Below are positions 1 through 9,802 of a stretch of 64,000 bases of DNA, one piece after another. Within the stretch, counting starts at the first letter, position 1; each line of letters opens with the position of its first letter. The notes under the pieces are model-generated. The model was not told the origin of the DNA. It made no database searches and saw only the letters and a program-made list of their open reading frames with translations. The position numbers and the translations under genes were made by a program. Source of the DNA: Auanema rhodensis. Taxonomy: Eukaryota > Nematoda > Chromadorea > Rhabditida > Rhabditidae. The stretch covers positions 1,054,001 to 1,118,000 of the forward strand of contig OZ059897.1 of NCBI GenBank assembly GCA_964057225.1, given 5' to 3'.

Positions 1-325
1 TGAAAAACATTGTCCATGGTCTTCGCCTTGAGAAAAGGAATCTAAGAACATCTAGTTTTTGTAAAATTATCTTGAAATTTTTCGGGAAAATTTTTGTCAA
101 AATGTTTTTGGAAGCAATGTTGAGTGTACATGGAAACTCAACATACACTAATGCATCATTTTTCAAACAATCATAAATAATTTTTGTATTGAGCGTTTCT
201 CAATGTAGTATAATGCATTCGATGCGGATTTTTAAGCTGCGTCGATCTGTGTTATCAGATTTGAGTTAGCTTAAAAATGCACCGAGATATCAACTGATAT
301 AAGTTCACACTTATATCCTCGATTT
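1..325 (+). repeat. Partial satellite monomer cut by the window start
   Basis: This is a monomer lacking its first 26 bases because the window begins inside it. It carries the CCATGG left-end marker followed by the GAGAAAAGGAATCTAAGAAC stretch of another lineage. It is therefore the same hybrid type as the monomer at 1379-1729, exactly 1404 bp (four monomers) downstream. Confidence 0.95.
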
Positions 326-425
326 TCACCCTGAAGAATTAATTTTTTCGTTGAATAAAATTGTCCATCGTCTTTGCCTTGAGAAAAGGAATCTAAGAAC
401 ATCTAGTTTTTGTAAAATTATCTTG

Positions 426-460
426 AAATTTTTCGGGAAAATTTTTGTCAAAATGTTTTT
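426..460 (+). repeat. Triplet of A/T tracts, ~13 bp apart
   Basis: Three consecutive blocks AAATTTTT, AAAATTTTT and AAAATGTTTTT begin at 426, 438 and 450, separated by CGGG and GTC. They occur in every monomer, with small variants such as TTTGGGGAAA, TTCAGGAAAA and CGGGATAATTTTT. Known: A-tracts stiffen or bend DNA and influence nucleosome placement. The spacing of 12-13 bp is longer than one helical turn, so strong net curvature is not expected from these alone. They may be remnants of a short ancestral sub-repeat; this is inference. Confidence 0.6.
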
Positions 461-517
461 GGAAGCAATGTTGAGTGTACATGGAAACTCAACATACACT
501 AATGCATCATTTTTCAA
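447..517 (+). other. Nearly invariant monomer core
   Basis: The stretch from the GTCAAAATG motif to TTTTTCAA is almost unchanged in all monomers, while both flanks are highly variable between monomer types. It contains inverted repeat H1. Exceptions are few: ATGTTATTGG in the monomer at 4538, GAGAGTACAT in the one at 13664, GTACAAGG at 56636 and 61901, an AACACACAC/ATCTTTTTTC variant in the 4.9-15 kb region, and TTTTTTAAGC near 29940 and 34150. In other satellites, conserved windows inside the monomer mark protein-binding sites or constraints on chromatin. Here it could alternatively be the preferred tract for conversion and exchange. Confidence 0.7.
468..495 (+). repeat. Inverted repeat H1 (perfect 9-bp arms, 10-nt loop)
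   Basis: The arms are ATGTTGAGT (468-476) and ACTCAACAT (487-495), perfect reverse complements, with loop GTACATGGAA. The dyad is centred at 481.5 and recurs at the same place in nearly every monomer. In the AACACACAC variants of the 4.9-15 kb region the outermost pair is lost and 8 bp remain. The monomer at 13664 carries GAGAGT and loses one pair. The element could extrude as a cruciform, form an RNA hairpin if transcribed, or bind a dimeric protein; the sequence cannot decide between these. Confidence 0.85.
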
Positions 518-578
518 ACAATCATAAATAATTTTTGTATTGAGCGTTTTTCAATGTAGTATAATGCATTCGATGCGG

Positions 579-629
579 ATTTTTAAGCTGCGTCGATCTG
601 TGTTATCAGATTTGAGTTAGCTTAAAAAT
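579..629 (+). repeat. Compound stem-loop H3 (11-bp outer stem, 5-bp inner stem)
   Basis: The outer arms ATTTTTAAGCT (579-589) and AGCTTAAAAAT (619-629) are perfect reverse complements around a 29-nt interior. That interior holds a second stem, ATCTG (596-600) with CAGAT (607-611), loop TGTTAT. In monomers with TTTGCGCTAGC instead of TTTGAGTTAGC, an extra GCG/CGC pairing becomes possible between the two stems, giving a longer rod. Some haplotypes weaken it: CTTATCCGAT breaks the inner stem, AAATGTTTAAGC shortens the outer one to about 8 bp, and CTGCTTCG with AGCTTAGAAAT introduces mismatches. I saw no compensating changes, which argues against strict selection on the fold. Confidence 0.75.
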
Positions 630-637
630 GCACCGAG

Positions 638-651
638 ATATCAACTGATAT
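638..651 (+). repeat. Short inverted repeat beside H2 (6-bp arms, 2-nt loop)
   Basis: ATATCA (638-643) and TGATAT (646-651) are reverse complements separated by AC, and include the EcoRV palindrome GATATC. The right arm overlaps the left arm of H2, so the two folds are mutually exclusive. Monomers with CAATTGAAATAAG lose this dyad. The GATATC site itself is present in nearly all monomers and should cut the array into a 351-bp ladder. Confidence 0.6.
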
Positions 652-668
652 AAGTTCACACTTATATC
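647..668 (+). repeat. Inverted repeat H2 (perfect 9-bp arms, 4-nt loop)
   Basis: The arms GATATAAGT (647-655) and ACTTATATC (660-668) are perfect reverse complements with loop TCAC, centred at 657.5. It is perfect in the many monomers that read ACTGATATAAGTTCACACTT. Several haplotypes carry one mismatch: GAAATAAGT, GATAAAAGT, GATATATGT, GATATAAAT, or ACTTATACC on the other arm. No paired changes were seen. Its centre lies 176 bp after H1 and 175 bp before the next H1. Confidence 0.85.
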
Positions 669-2431
669 CTCGATTTTCACCCTGAAGAATTAATTTTTTC
701 GTTGAATAACATTGTCCATTGTCTTCGCCTTGAAAAAAAGAATCTAAAAACATCTAGTTTTTGTAAAATTATCTTGAAATTTTTCGGGAAAATTTTTGTC
801 AAAATGTTTTTGGAAGCAATGTTGAGTGTACATGGAAACTCAACATACACTAATGCATCATTTTTCAAACAATCATAAATAATTTTTGTATTGAGCGTTT
901 TTCAATGTAGTATAATGCATTCGATGCGGATTTTTAAGCTGCGTCGATCTGTGTTATCAGATTTGCGCTAGCTTAAAAATGCACCGAGATATCAACTGAT
1001 ATAAGTTCACACTTATATCCTCGATTTTCACCCTGAAGAATTAATTTTTTCGTTGAATAAAATTGTCCATCGTCTTTGCCTTGAGAAAAGGAATCTAAGA
1101 ACATCTAGTTTATGTAAAAATATCTTGAAATTTTTCGGGAAAATTTTTGTCAAAATGTTTTTGGAAGCAATGTTGAGTGTACATGGAAACTCAACATACA
1201 CTAATGCATCATTTTTCAAACAATCATAAATAATTTTTGTATTGAGCGTTATTCAATGTAGTGTAATGCATTCGATGCGGATTTTTAAGCTGCGTCGATC
1301 TGTGTTATCAGATTTGAGTTAGCTTAAAAATGCACCGAGATATCAACTGATATAAGTTCACACTTATATCCTCGATTTTCACCCTGAAGAATTAATTTTT
1401 TCGTTGAAAAACATTGTCCATGGTCTTCGCCTTGAGAAAAGGAATCTAAGAACATCTAGTTTTTGTAAAATTATCTTGAAATTTTTCGGGAAAATTTTTG
1501 TCAAAATGTTTTTGGAAGCAATGTTGAGTGTACATGGAAACTCAACATACACTAATGCATCATTTTTCAAACAATCATAAATAATTTTTGTATTGAGCGT
1601 TTCTCAATGTAGTATAATGCATTCGATGCGGATTTTTAAGCTGCGTCGATCTGTGTTATCAGATTTGAGTTAGCTTAAAAATGCACCGAGATATCAACTG
1701 ATATAAGTTCACACTTATATCCTCGATTTTCACCCTGAAGAATTAATTTTTTCGTTGAATAAAATTGTCCATCGTCTTTGCCTTGAGAAAAGGAATCTAA
1801 GAACATCTAGTTTTTGTAAAATTATCTTGAAATTTTTCGGGAAAATTTTTGTCAAAATGTTTTTGGAAGCAATGTTGAGTGTACATGGAAACTCAACATA
1901 CACTAATGCATCATTTTTCAAACAATCATAAATAATTTTTGTATTGAGCGTTTTTCAATGTAGTATAATGCATTCGATGCCGATTTTTAAGCTGCGTCGA
2001 TCTGTGTTATCAGATTTGAGTTAGCTTAAAAATGCACCGAGATATCAACTGATATAAGTTCACACTTATATCCTCGATTTTCACCCTGAAGAATTAATTT
2101 TTTCGTTGAATAACATTGTCCATTGTCTTCGCCTTGAAAAAAAGAATCTAAAAACATCTAGTTTTTGTAAAATTATCTTGAAATTTTTCGGGAAAATTTT
2201 TGTCAAAATGTTTTTGGAAGCAATGTTGAGTGTACATGGAAACTCAACATACACTAATGCATCATTTTTCAAACAATCATAAATAATTTTTGTATTGAGC
2301 GTTTTTCAATGTAGTATAATGCATTCGATGCGGATTTTTAAGCTGCGTCGATCTGTGTTATCAGATTTGAGTTAGCTTAAAAATGCACCGAGATATCAAC
2401 TGATATATGTTCACACTTATATCCTCGATTT

Positions 2432-4537
2432 TCACCCTGAAGAATTAATTTTTTCGTTGAAAAACATTGTCCATGGTCTTCGCCTTAAAAAAAGGAAATT
2501 AGAAACATTTACTTTCTGTAAAATTATCTTGAAATTTTTCGGGATAATTTTTGTCAAAATGTTTTTGGAAGCAATGTTGAGTGTACATGGAAACTCAACA
2601 TACACTAATGCATCATTTTTCAAACAATCATAAATAATTTTTGTATTGAGCGTTTCTCAATGTTATATAGTGCATTCGATGCGGATTTCTAAGCTGCGTC
2701 GATCTGTGTTATTAGATTTGCGCTAGCTTAAAAATGCACCGAGATATCAACTGATATAAGTTCACACTTATATCCTCGATTTTCACCCTGAAGAATTAAT
2801 TTTTTCGTTGAATAAAATTGTCCATCGTCTTCGCCTTAAGAAAAGGAATCTAAGAACATCTAGTTTTTGTAAAATTATCTTGAAATTTTTCGGGAAAATT
2901 TTTGTCAAAATGTTTTTGGAAGCAATGTTGAGTGTACATGGAAACTCAACATACACTAATGCATCATTTTTCAAACAATCATAAATAATTTTTGTATTGA
3001 GCGTTTCTCAATGTAGTATAGTGCATTCGATGCGGATTTTCAAGCTGCGTCGATCTGTGTTATCAGATTTGCGCCAGCTTAAAAATGCACCCAGATATCA
3101 ACTGATATAAATTCACACTTATATCCTCGATTTTCACCCTGAAGAATTAATTTTTTCGTTGAATAACATTGTCCATCGTCTTCGCCTTAAGAAAAGGAAT
3201 CTAAAAACATATACTTTTCGTGAAATTATCTTGAAATTTTTCGGGAAAATTTTTGTCAAAATGTTTTTGGAAGCAATGTTGAGTGTACATGGAAACTCAA
3301 CATACACTAATGCATCATTTTTCAAACAATCATAAATAATTTTTGTATTGAGCGTTTCTCAATGTGGTATAGTGCATTCGAAACAAATGTTCAAGCTGCG
3401 TCGATCTGTGTTATCAGATTTGCGCTAGCTTAAAAATGCACCGAGATATCAATTGAAATAAGTTCACACTTATATCCTCGATTTTCACCCTGAAGAATTA
3501 ATTTTTTCGTTGAATAACATTGTCCATCGTCTTCGCCTTAAAAAAAGGAATCTAAAAACATCTACTCTTCGTTAAATTATCTTGAAATTTTTCGGGAAAA
3601 TTTTTGTCAAAATGTTTTTGGAAGCAATGTTGAGTGTACATGGAAACTCAACATACACTAATGCATCATTTTTCAAACAATCATAAATAATTTTTGTATT
3701 GAGCGTTTCTCAATGTTATATAGTGCATTCGATGCGGATTTCTAAGCTGCGTCGATCTGTGTTATTAGATTTGCGCTAGCTTAAAAATGCACCGAGATAT
3801 CAACTGATATAAGTTCACACTTATATCCTCGATTTTCACCCTGAAGAATTAATTTTTTCGTTGAATAAAATTGTCCATCGTCTTCGCCTTAAGAAAAGGA
3901 ATCTAAGAACATCTAGTTTTTGTAAAATTATCTTGAAATTTTTCGGGAAAATTTTTGTCAAAATGTTTTTGGAAGCAATGTTGAGTGTACATGGAAACTC
4001 AACATACACTAATGCATCATTTTTCAAACAATCATAAATAATTTTTGTATTGAGCGTTTCTCAATGTAGTATAGTGCATTCGATGCGGATTTTCAAGCTG
4101 CGTCGATCTGTGTTATCAGATTTGCGCCAGCTTAAAAATGCACCCAGATATCAACTGATATAAATTCACACTTATATCCTCGATTTTCACCCTGAAGAAT
4201 TAATTTTTTCGTTGAATAACATTGTCCATCGTCTTCGCCTTAAGAAAAGGAATCTAAAAACATATACTTTTCGTGAAATTATCTTGAAATTTTTCGGGAA
4301 AATTTTTGTCAAAATGTTTTTGGAAGCAATGTTGAGTGTACATGGAAACTCAACATACACTAATGCATCATTTTTCAAACAATCATAAATAATTTTTGTA
4401 TTGAGCGTTTCTCAATGTGGTATAGTGCATTCGAAACAAATGTTCAAGCTGCGTCGATCTGTGTTATCAGATTTGCGCTAGCTTAAAAATGCACCGAGAT
4501 ATCAATTGAAATAAGTTCACACTTATATCCTCGATTT
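2432..4537 (+). repeat. 3-monomer HOR block (period 1053 bp)
   Basis: The monomers at 2783 and 3134 recur at 3836 and 4187. The right half of 2432 (GTTATATAGTG...TTATTAG) recurs in 3485, so the true repeat unit starts mid-monomer, near 2650. The monomer at 2432 is the first pure member of the 'P2' lineage (CCATGG plus GGAAATTAGAAACATT and GGGATAATTTTT), which appears singly throughout the array. The left half of 3485 instead carries the TAA-bearing GTTAAATTATC variant. Confidence 0.75.
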
Positions 4538-5941
4538 TCACCCTGAAGAATTAATTTTTTCGTTGAATAACATTGTCCATCGTCTTCGCCTTAAAAAAAG
4601 GAATCTAAAAACATCTACTTTTTGTAAAATTATCTTGAAATTTTTTGGGGAAATTTTTGTCAAAATGTTATTGGAAGCAATGTTGAGTGTACATGGAAAC
4701 TCAACATACACTAATGCATCATTTTTCAAACAATCATAAATAATTTTTGTATTGAGCGTTTCTCAATGTAGTATAGTGCATTCGAAACGGATTTTTAAGC
4801 TGCGTCGATCTGTGTTATCAGATTTGCGCTAGCTTAAAAATGCACCGAGATATCAACTGATATAAGTTCACACTTATATCCTCGATTTTCACCCTGAAGA
4901 ATTAATTTTTTCGTTGAATAACATTGTCCATCGTTTTCGCCTTGAAAAAAGGAATCTAAAAACATCTACTCTTCGTTAAATTATCTTGAAATTTTTCGGG
5001 AAAATTTTTGTCAAAATGTTTTTGGAAGCAATGTTGAGTGTACATGGAAACTCAACACACACTAATGCATCTTTTTTCAAACAATCATAAATAATGTTTG
5101 TATTGAGCGTTTATCAATGTAGTATAGTGCATTCGATGCGGAATTTTAAGCTGCGTCGATCTGTGTTATCAGATTTGCGCTAGCTTAAAAATGCACCGAG
5201 ATATCAACTGATATAAGTTCACACTTATATCCTCGATTTTCACCCTGAAGAATTAATTTTTTCGTTGAATAATAATGTCCATCGTCTTCGCCTTGAAAAA
5301 AGGAATCTAAAAACATCTACTCTTCGTTAAATTATCTTGAAATTTTTCGGGAAAATTTTTGTCAAAATGTTTTTGGAAGCAATGTTGAGTGTACATGGAA
5401 ACTCAACATACAATAATGCATCATTTTTCAAACAATCATAAATAATCTTTGTATTGAGCGTTATTCAATGTAGTATAGTGCATTCGATGCGGATTTTTAA
5501 GCTGCGTCGATCTGTGTTATCAGATTTGCGCTAGCTTAAAAATGCACCGAGATATCAATTGATAAAAGTTCACACTTATATCCTCGATTTTCACCCTGAA
5601 GAATTAATTTTTTCGTTGAATAACATTGTCCATCGTTTTCGCCTTGAAAAAAGGAATCTAAAAACATCTACTCTTCGTTAAATTATCTTGAAATTTTTTG
5701 GGGAAATTTTTGTCAAAATGTTTTTGGAAGCAATGTTGAGTGTACATGGAAACTCAACACACACTAATGCATCTTTTTTCAAACAATCATAAATAATTTT
5801 TGTATTGAGCGTTTATCAATGTAGTATAGTGCATTCGATGCGGATTTTTAAGCTGCGTCGATCTGTGTTATCAGATTTGCGCTAGCTTAAAAATGCACCG
5901 AGATATCAATTGAAATAAGTTCACACTTATATCCTCGATTT
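4538..5941 (+). repeat. Four-monomer transition block
   Basis: The monomers at 4538, 4889, 5240 and 5591 are distinct. The last three share the CTCTTCGTTAAATTATC left variant. They introduce the AACACACAC/ATCTTTTTTC core variant (4889, 5591), ATAATAATGTCC (5240) and the ACAATAATGC core variant (5240). These parts seed the 5-monomer HOR that follows. Confidence 0.75.
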
Positions 5942-6292
5942 TCACCCTGAAGAATTAATTTTTTCGTTGAATAATACTGTCCATCGTCTTCGCCTTGAAA
6001 AAAGGAATCTAAAAACATCTACTTTTTGTAAAATTATCTTGAAATTTTTTGGGGAAATTTTTGTCAAAATGTTTTTGGAAGCAATGTTGAGTGTACATGG
6101 AAACTCAACATACACTAATGCATCATTTTTCAAACAATCATAAATAATTTTTGTATTGAGCGTTTCTCAATGTAGTATAGTGCATTCGAAACGGATTTTT
6201 AAGCTGCGTCGATCTGTGTTATCAGATTTGCGCTAGCTTAAAAATGCACCGAGATATCAACTGATATAAGTTCACACTTATATCCTCGATTT
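5942..6292 (+). repeat. Extra 'A' monomer before the 5-mer HOR
   Basis: This monomer, with ATAATACTGTCC and TTTTGGGGAAA in the left half and CGAAACGG in the right half, is essentially the same as the first monomer of each following 5-mer. It suggests a one-monomer local duplication or a truncated preceding HOR copy. Confidence 0.75.
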
Positions 6293-8047
6293 TCACCCTG
6301 AAGAATTAATTTTTTCGTTGAATAATACTGTCCATCGTCTTCGCCTTGAAAAAAGGAATCTAAAAACATCTACTTTTTGTAAAATTATCTTGAAATTTTT
6401 TGGGGAAATTTTTGTCAAAATGTTTTTGGAAGCAATGTTGAGTGTACATGGAAACTCAACATACACTAATGCATCATTTTTCAAACAATCATAAATAATT
6501 TTTGTATTGAGCGTTTCTCAATGTAGTATAGTGCATTCGAAACGGATTTTTAAGCTGCGTCGATCTGTGTTATCAGATTTGCGCTAGCTTAAAAATGCAC
6601 CGAGATATCAACTGATATAAGTTCACACTTATATCCTCGATTTTCACCCTGAAGAATTAATTTTTTCGTTGAATAAAATTGTCCATCGTCTTTGCCTTGA
6701 GAAAAGGAATCTAAGAACATCTAGTTTATGTAAAAATATCTTGAAATTTTTCCGGAAAATTTTTGTCAAAATGTTTTTGGAAGCAATGTTGAGTGTACAT
6801 GGAAACTCAACATACAATAATGCATCATTTTTCAAACAATCATAAATAATTTTTGTATTGAGCGTTATTCAATGTAGTATAGTGCATTCGATGCGGATTT
6901 TTAAGCTGCGTCGATCTGTGTTATCAGATTTGCGCTAGCTTAAAAATGCACCGAGATATCAATTGATAAAAGTTCACACTTATATCCTCGATTTTCACCC
7001 TGAAGAATTAATTTTTTCGTTGAATAACATTGTCCATCGTTTTCGCCTTGAAAAAAGGAATCTAAAAACATCTACTTTTTGTAAAATTATCTTGAAATTT
7101 TTTGGGGAAATTTTTGTCAAAATGTTTTTGGAAGCAATGTTGAGTGTACATGGAAACTCAACACACACTAATGCATCTTTTTTCAAACAATCATAAATAA
7201 TTTTTGTATTGAGCGTTTATCAATGTAGTATAGTGCATTCGATGCGGATTTTTAAGCTGCGTCGATCTGTGTTATCAGATTTGCACTAGCTTAAAAATGC
7301 ACCGAGATATCAATTGAAATAAGTTCACACTTATATCCTCGATTTTCACCCTGAAGAATTAATTTTTTCGTTGAATAATACTGTCCATCGTCTTCGCCTT
7401 GAAAAAAGGAATCTAAAAACATCTACTTTTTGTAAAATTATCTTGAAATTTTTTGGGGAAATTTTTGTCAAAATGTTTTTGGAAGCAATGTTGAGTGTAC
7501 ATGGAAACTCAACACACACTAATGCATCTTTTTTCAAACAATCATAAATAATGTTTGTATTGAGCGTTTATCAATGTAGTATAGTGCATTCGATGCGGAA
7601 TTTTAAGCTGCGTCGATCTGTGTTATCAGATTTGCGCTAGCTTAAAAATGCACCGAGATATCAACTGATATAAGTTCACACTTATATCCTCGATTTTCAC
7701 CCTGAAGAATTAATTTTTTCGTTGAATAACATTGTCCATCGTTTTCGCCTTGAAAAAAGGAATCTAAAAACATCTACTCTTCGTTAAATTATCTTGAAAT
7801 TTTTTGGGGAAATTTTTGTCAAAATGTTTTTGGAAGCAATGTTGAGTGTACATGGAAACTCAACATACACTAATGCATCATTTTTCAAACAATCATAAAT
7901 AATTTTTGTATTGAGCGTTTCTCAATGTAGTATAGTGCATTCGAAACGGATTTTTAAGCTGCGTCGATCTGTGTTATCAGATTTGCGCTAGCTTAAAAAT
8001 GCACCGAGATATCAACTGATATAAGTTCACACTTATATCCTCGATTT
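6293..8047 (+). repeat. 5-monomer HOR, copy 1 (1755 bp)
   Basis: The unit A-B-C-D-E starts at 6293, 6644, 6995, 7346 and 7697. A has ATAATACTG; B has TTTATGTAAAAATATC with TTCCGGAAAA; C has the ATCTTTTTTC core and GCACTAGC; D has AATAATGTTTG and GGAATTTTAAG; E has GTTAAATTATC. The same order repeats 1755 bp later with very high identity by eye, including the private TTCCGGAAAA of B. Confidence 0.85.
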
Positions 8048-9802
8048 TCACCCTGAAGAATTAATTTTTTCGTTGAATAATACTGTCCATCGTCTTCGCC
8101 TTGAAAAAAGGAATCTAAAAACATCTACTTTTTGTAAAATTATCTTGAAATTTTTTGGGGAAATTTTTGTCAAAATGTTTTTGGAAGCAATGTTGAGTGT
8201 ACATGGAAACTCAACATACACTAATGCATCATTTTTCAAACAATCATAAATAATTTTTGTATTGAGCGTTTCTCAATGTAGTATAGTGCATTCGAAACGG
8301 ATTTTTAAGCTGCGTCGATCTGTGTTATCAGATTTGCGCTAGCTTAAAAATGCACCGAGATATCAACTGATATAAGTTCACACTTATATCCTCGATTTTC
8401 ACCCTGAAGAATTAATTTTTTCGTTGAATAAAATTGTCCATCGTCTTTGCCTTGAGAAAAGGAATCTAAGAACATCTAGTTTATGTAAAAATATCTTGAA
8501 ATTTTTCCGGAAAATTTTTGTCAAAATGTTTTTGGAAGCAATGTTGAGTGTACATGGAAACTCAACATACAATAATGCATCATTTTTCAAACAATCATAA
8601 ATAATTTTTGTATTGAGCGTTATTCAATGTAGTATAGTGCATTCGATGCGGATTTTTAAGCTGCGTCGATCTGTGTTATCAGATTTGCGCTAGCTTAAAA
8701 ATGCACCGAGATATCAATTGATAAAAGTTCACACTTATATCCTCGATTTTCACCCTGAAGAATTAATTTTTTCGTTGAATAACATTGTCCATCGTTTTCG
8801 CCTTGAAAAAAGGAATCTAAAAACATCTACTTTTTGTAAAATTATCTTGAAATTTTTTGGGGAAATTTTTGTCAAAATGTTTTTGGAAGCAATGTTGAGT
8901 GTACATGGAAACTCAACACACACTAATGCATCTTTTTTCAAACAATCATAAATAATTTTTGTATTGAGCGTTTATCAATGTAGTATAGTGCATTCGATGC
9001 GGATTTTTAAGCTGCGTCGATCTGTGTTATCAGATTTGCACTAGCTTAAAAATGCACCGAGATATCAATTGAAATAAGTTCACACTTATATCCTCGATTT
9101 TCACCCTGAAGAATTAATTTTTTCGTTGAATAATACTGTCCATCGTCTTCGCCTTGAAAAAAGGAATCTAAAAACATCTACTTTTTGTAAAATTATCTTG
9201 AAATTTTTTGGGGAAATTTTTGTCAAAATGTTTTTGGAAGCAATGTTGAGTGTACATGGAAACTCAACACACACTAATGCATCTTTTTTCAAACAATCAT
9301 AAATAATGTTTGTATTGAGCGTTTATCAATGTAGTATAGTGCATTCGATGCGGAATTTTAAGCTGCGTCGATCTGTGTTATCAGATTTGCGCTAGCTTAA
9401 AAATGCACCGAGATATCAACTGATATAAGTTCACACTTATATCCTCGATTTTCACCCTGAAGAATTAATTTTTTCGTTGAATAACATTGTCCATCGTTTT
9501 CGCCTTGAAAAAAGGAATCTAAAAACATCTACTCTTCGTTAAATTATCTTGAAATTTTTTGGGGAAATTTTTGTCAAAATGTTTTTGGAAGCAATGTTGA
9601 GTGTACATGGAAACTCAACACACACTAATGCATCTTTTTTCAAACAATCATAAATAATTTTTGTATTGAGCGTTTATCAATGTAGTATAGTGCATTCGAT
9701 GCGGATTTTTAAGCTGCGTCGATCTGTGTTATCAGATTTGCGCTAGCTTAAAAATGCACCGAGATATCAATTGAAATAAGTTCACACTTATATCCTCGAT
9801 TT
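8048..9802 (+). repeat. 5-monomer HOR, copy 2 (1755 bp)
   Basis: Monomers A to E start at 8048, 8399, 8750, 9101 and 9452. A to D look identical or nearly so to copy 1. E shares its left half with copy 1 (7697) but has a different core and right half (AACACACAC, GCGTTTATCAATG, CAATTGAAAT), so an exchange has affected one of the two E monomers within the core. Confidence 0.85.

Larger units (their letters stand above)
326..517 (-). other. Recurring antisense 63-codon open frame, probably not a gene
   Basis: The complementary strand of most monomers (144 of 181 complete ones) holds an open frame of 63 codons, shown here in its first copy. It opens at TTG (517-515), not ATG, and has no in-frame ATG near its start. 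Twenty-two monomers carry an in-frame TAA at codon 35-36, from GTTAAATTATC on the + strand (for example at 3485, 7697, 39983). Others have frameshifts, a TGA (19631) or a lost TTG (12260, 13313, 25598, 25949, 35071). The invariant N-terminal third coincides with the invariant DNA core and H1. Variable codons change amino acids freely (IFPK, ISPK, IIPK, IFLK). The translation has no recognised domain. I interpret the frame as a by-product of low stop density in a homogenised repeat. Confidence 0.85.
326..676 (+). repeat. Reference satellite monomer (first complete unit)
   Basis: I use this unit as the positional reference. It runs: start motif and T-run with TTCGTTGAA (326-355); variable left segment (356-425); three A/T tracts (426-460); invariant core with inverted repeat H1 (447-517); variable right segment (518-578); compound stem-loop H3 (579-629); an EcoRV palindrome GATATC (637-642); hairpin H2 (647-668); and the CTCGATTT tail. 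By hand count it has 51 C and 57 G in 351 bases (31% GC) and 10 CpG, about 1.2 times expectation. No internal half-unit duplication is evident by eye. Confidence 0.95.
1..2431 (+). repeat. 4-monomer HOR block (period 1404 bp)
   Basis: The monomers starting at -25 (partial), 326, 677 and 1028 are repeated at 1379, 1730 and 2081. The order is a CCATGG hybrid type, a GAGAAAAGG/TAAAATTGTCC type, an ATTGTC/AAAAAAAGAATC type, and a TTTATGTAAAAATATC type. Right halves are mostly the TATAATGC...GAGTTAGC haplotype. Identity between copies is very high by eye until the second half of the monomer at 2081, which switches to a GATATATGTTC tail. Confidence 0.8.

Noticed and set aside
468-495. H1 as a transcription terminator hairpin
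   Set aside because: The loop is 10 nt, the stem is AT-rich and is not followed by a T run. It occurs in every monomer with no associated gene.
559-566. TATAAT-like bacterial -10 box in monomers with GTATAATGCATT
   Set aside because: The context is a eukaryotic-style satellite with no gene downstream and no matching -35. Such matches are expected by chance in AT-rich repeats.
556-582. Pol III A-box/B-box-like motifs (TAGTGCATTCG and ATTCGATGC) in right halves of many monomers, suggesting a SINE or tRNA ancestry
   Set aside because: The two motifs overlap each other instead of being 30-60 bp apart, the B-box match is incomplete (about 7 of 11), and no tRNA-like fold is found around them.
326-676. 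The 351-bp monomer as a fused dimer of two diverged ~175-bp units
   Set aside because: I compared the halves by eye and found only short AT-rich resemblances (for example TTAATTTTTTCGTTGAA and ATAATTTTTGTATTGAG), which are about 195 bp apart rather than 175. A sensitive self-alignment could still revise this.
6963-7196. 77-codon plus-strand open frame, repeated at 8718-8951
   Set aside because: It begins at TTG in the CAATTGATAAAAG tail, spans two monomers, and is present only in the C unit of the 5-mer HOR copies. It is the complement of the antisense frame, with no coding signature.
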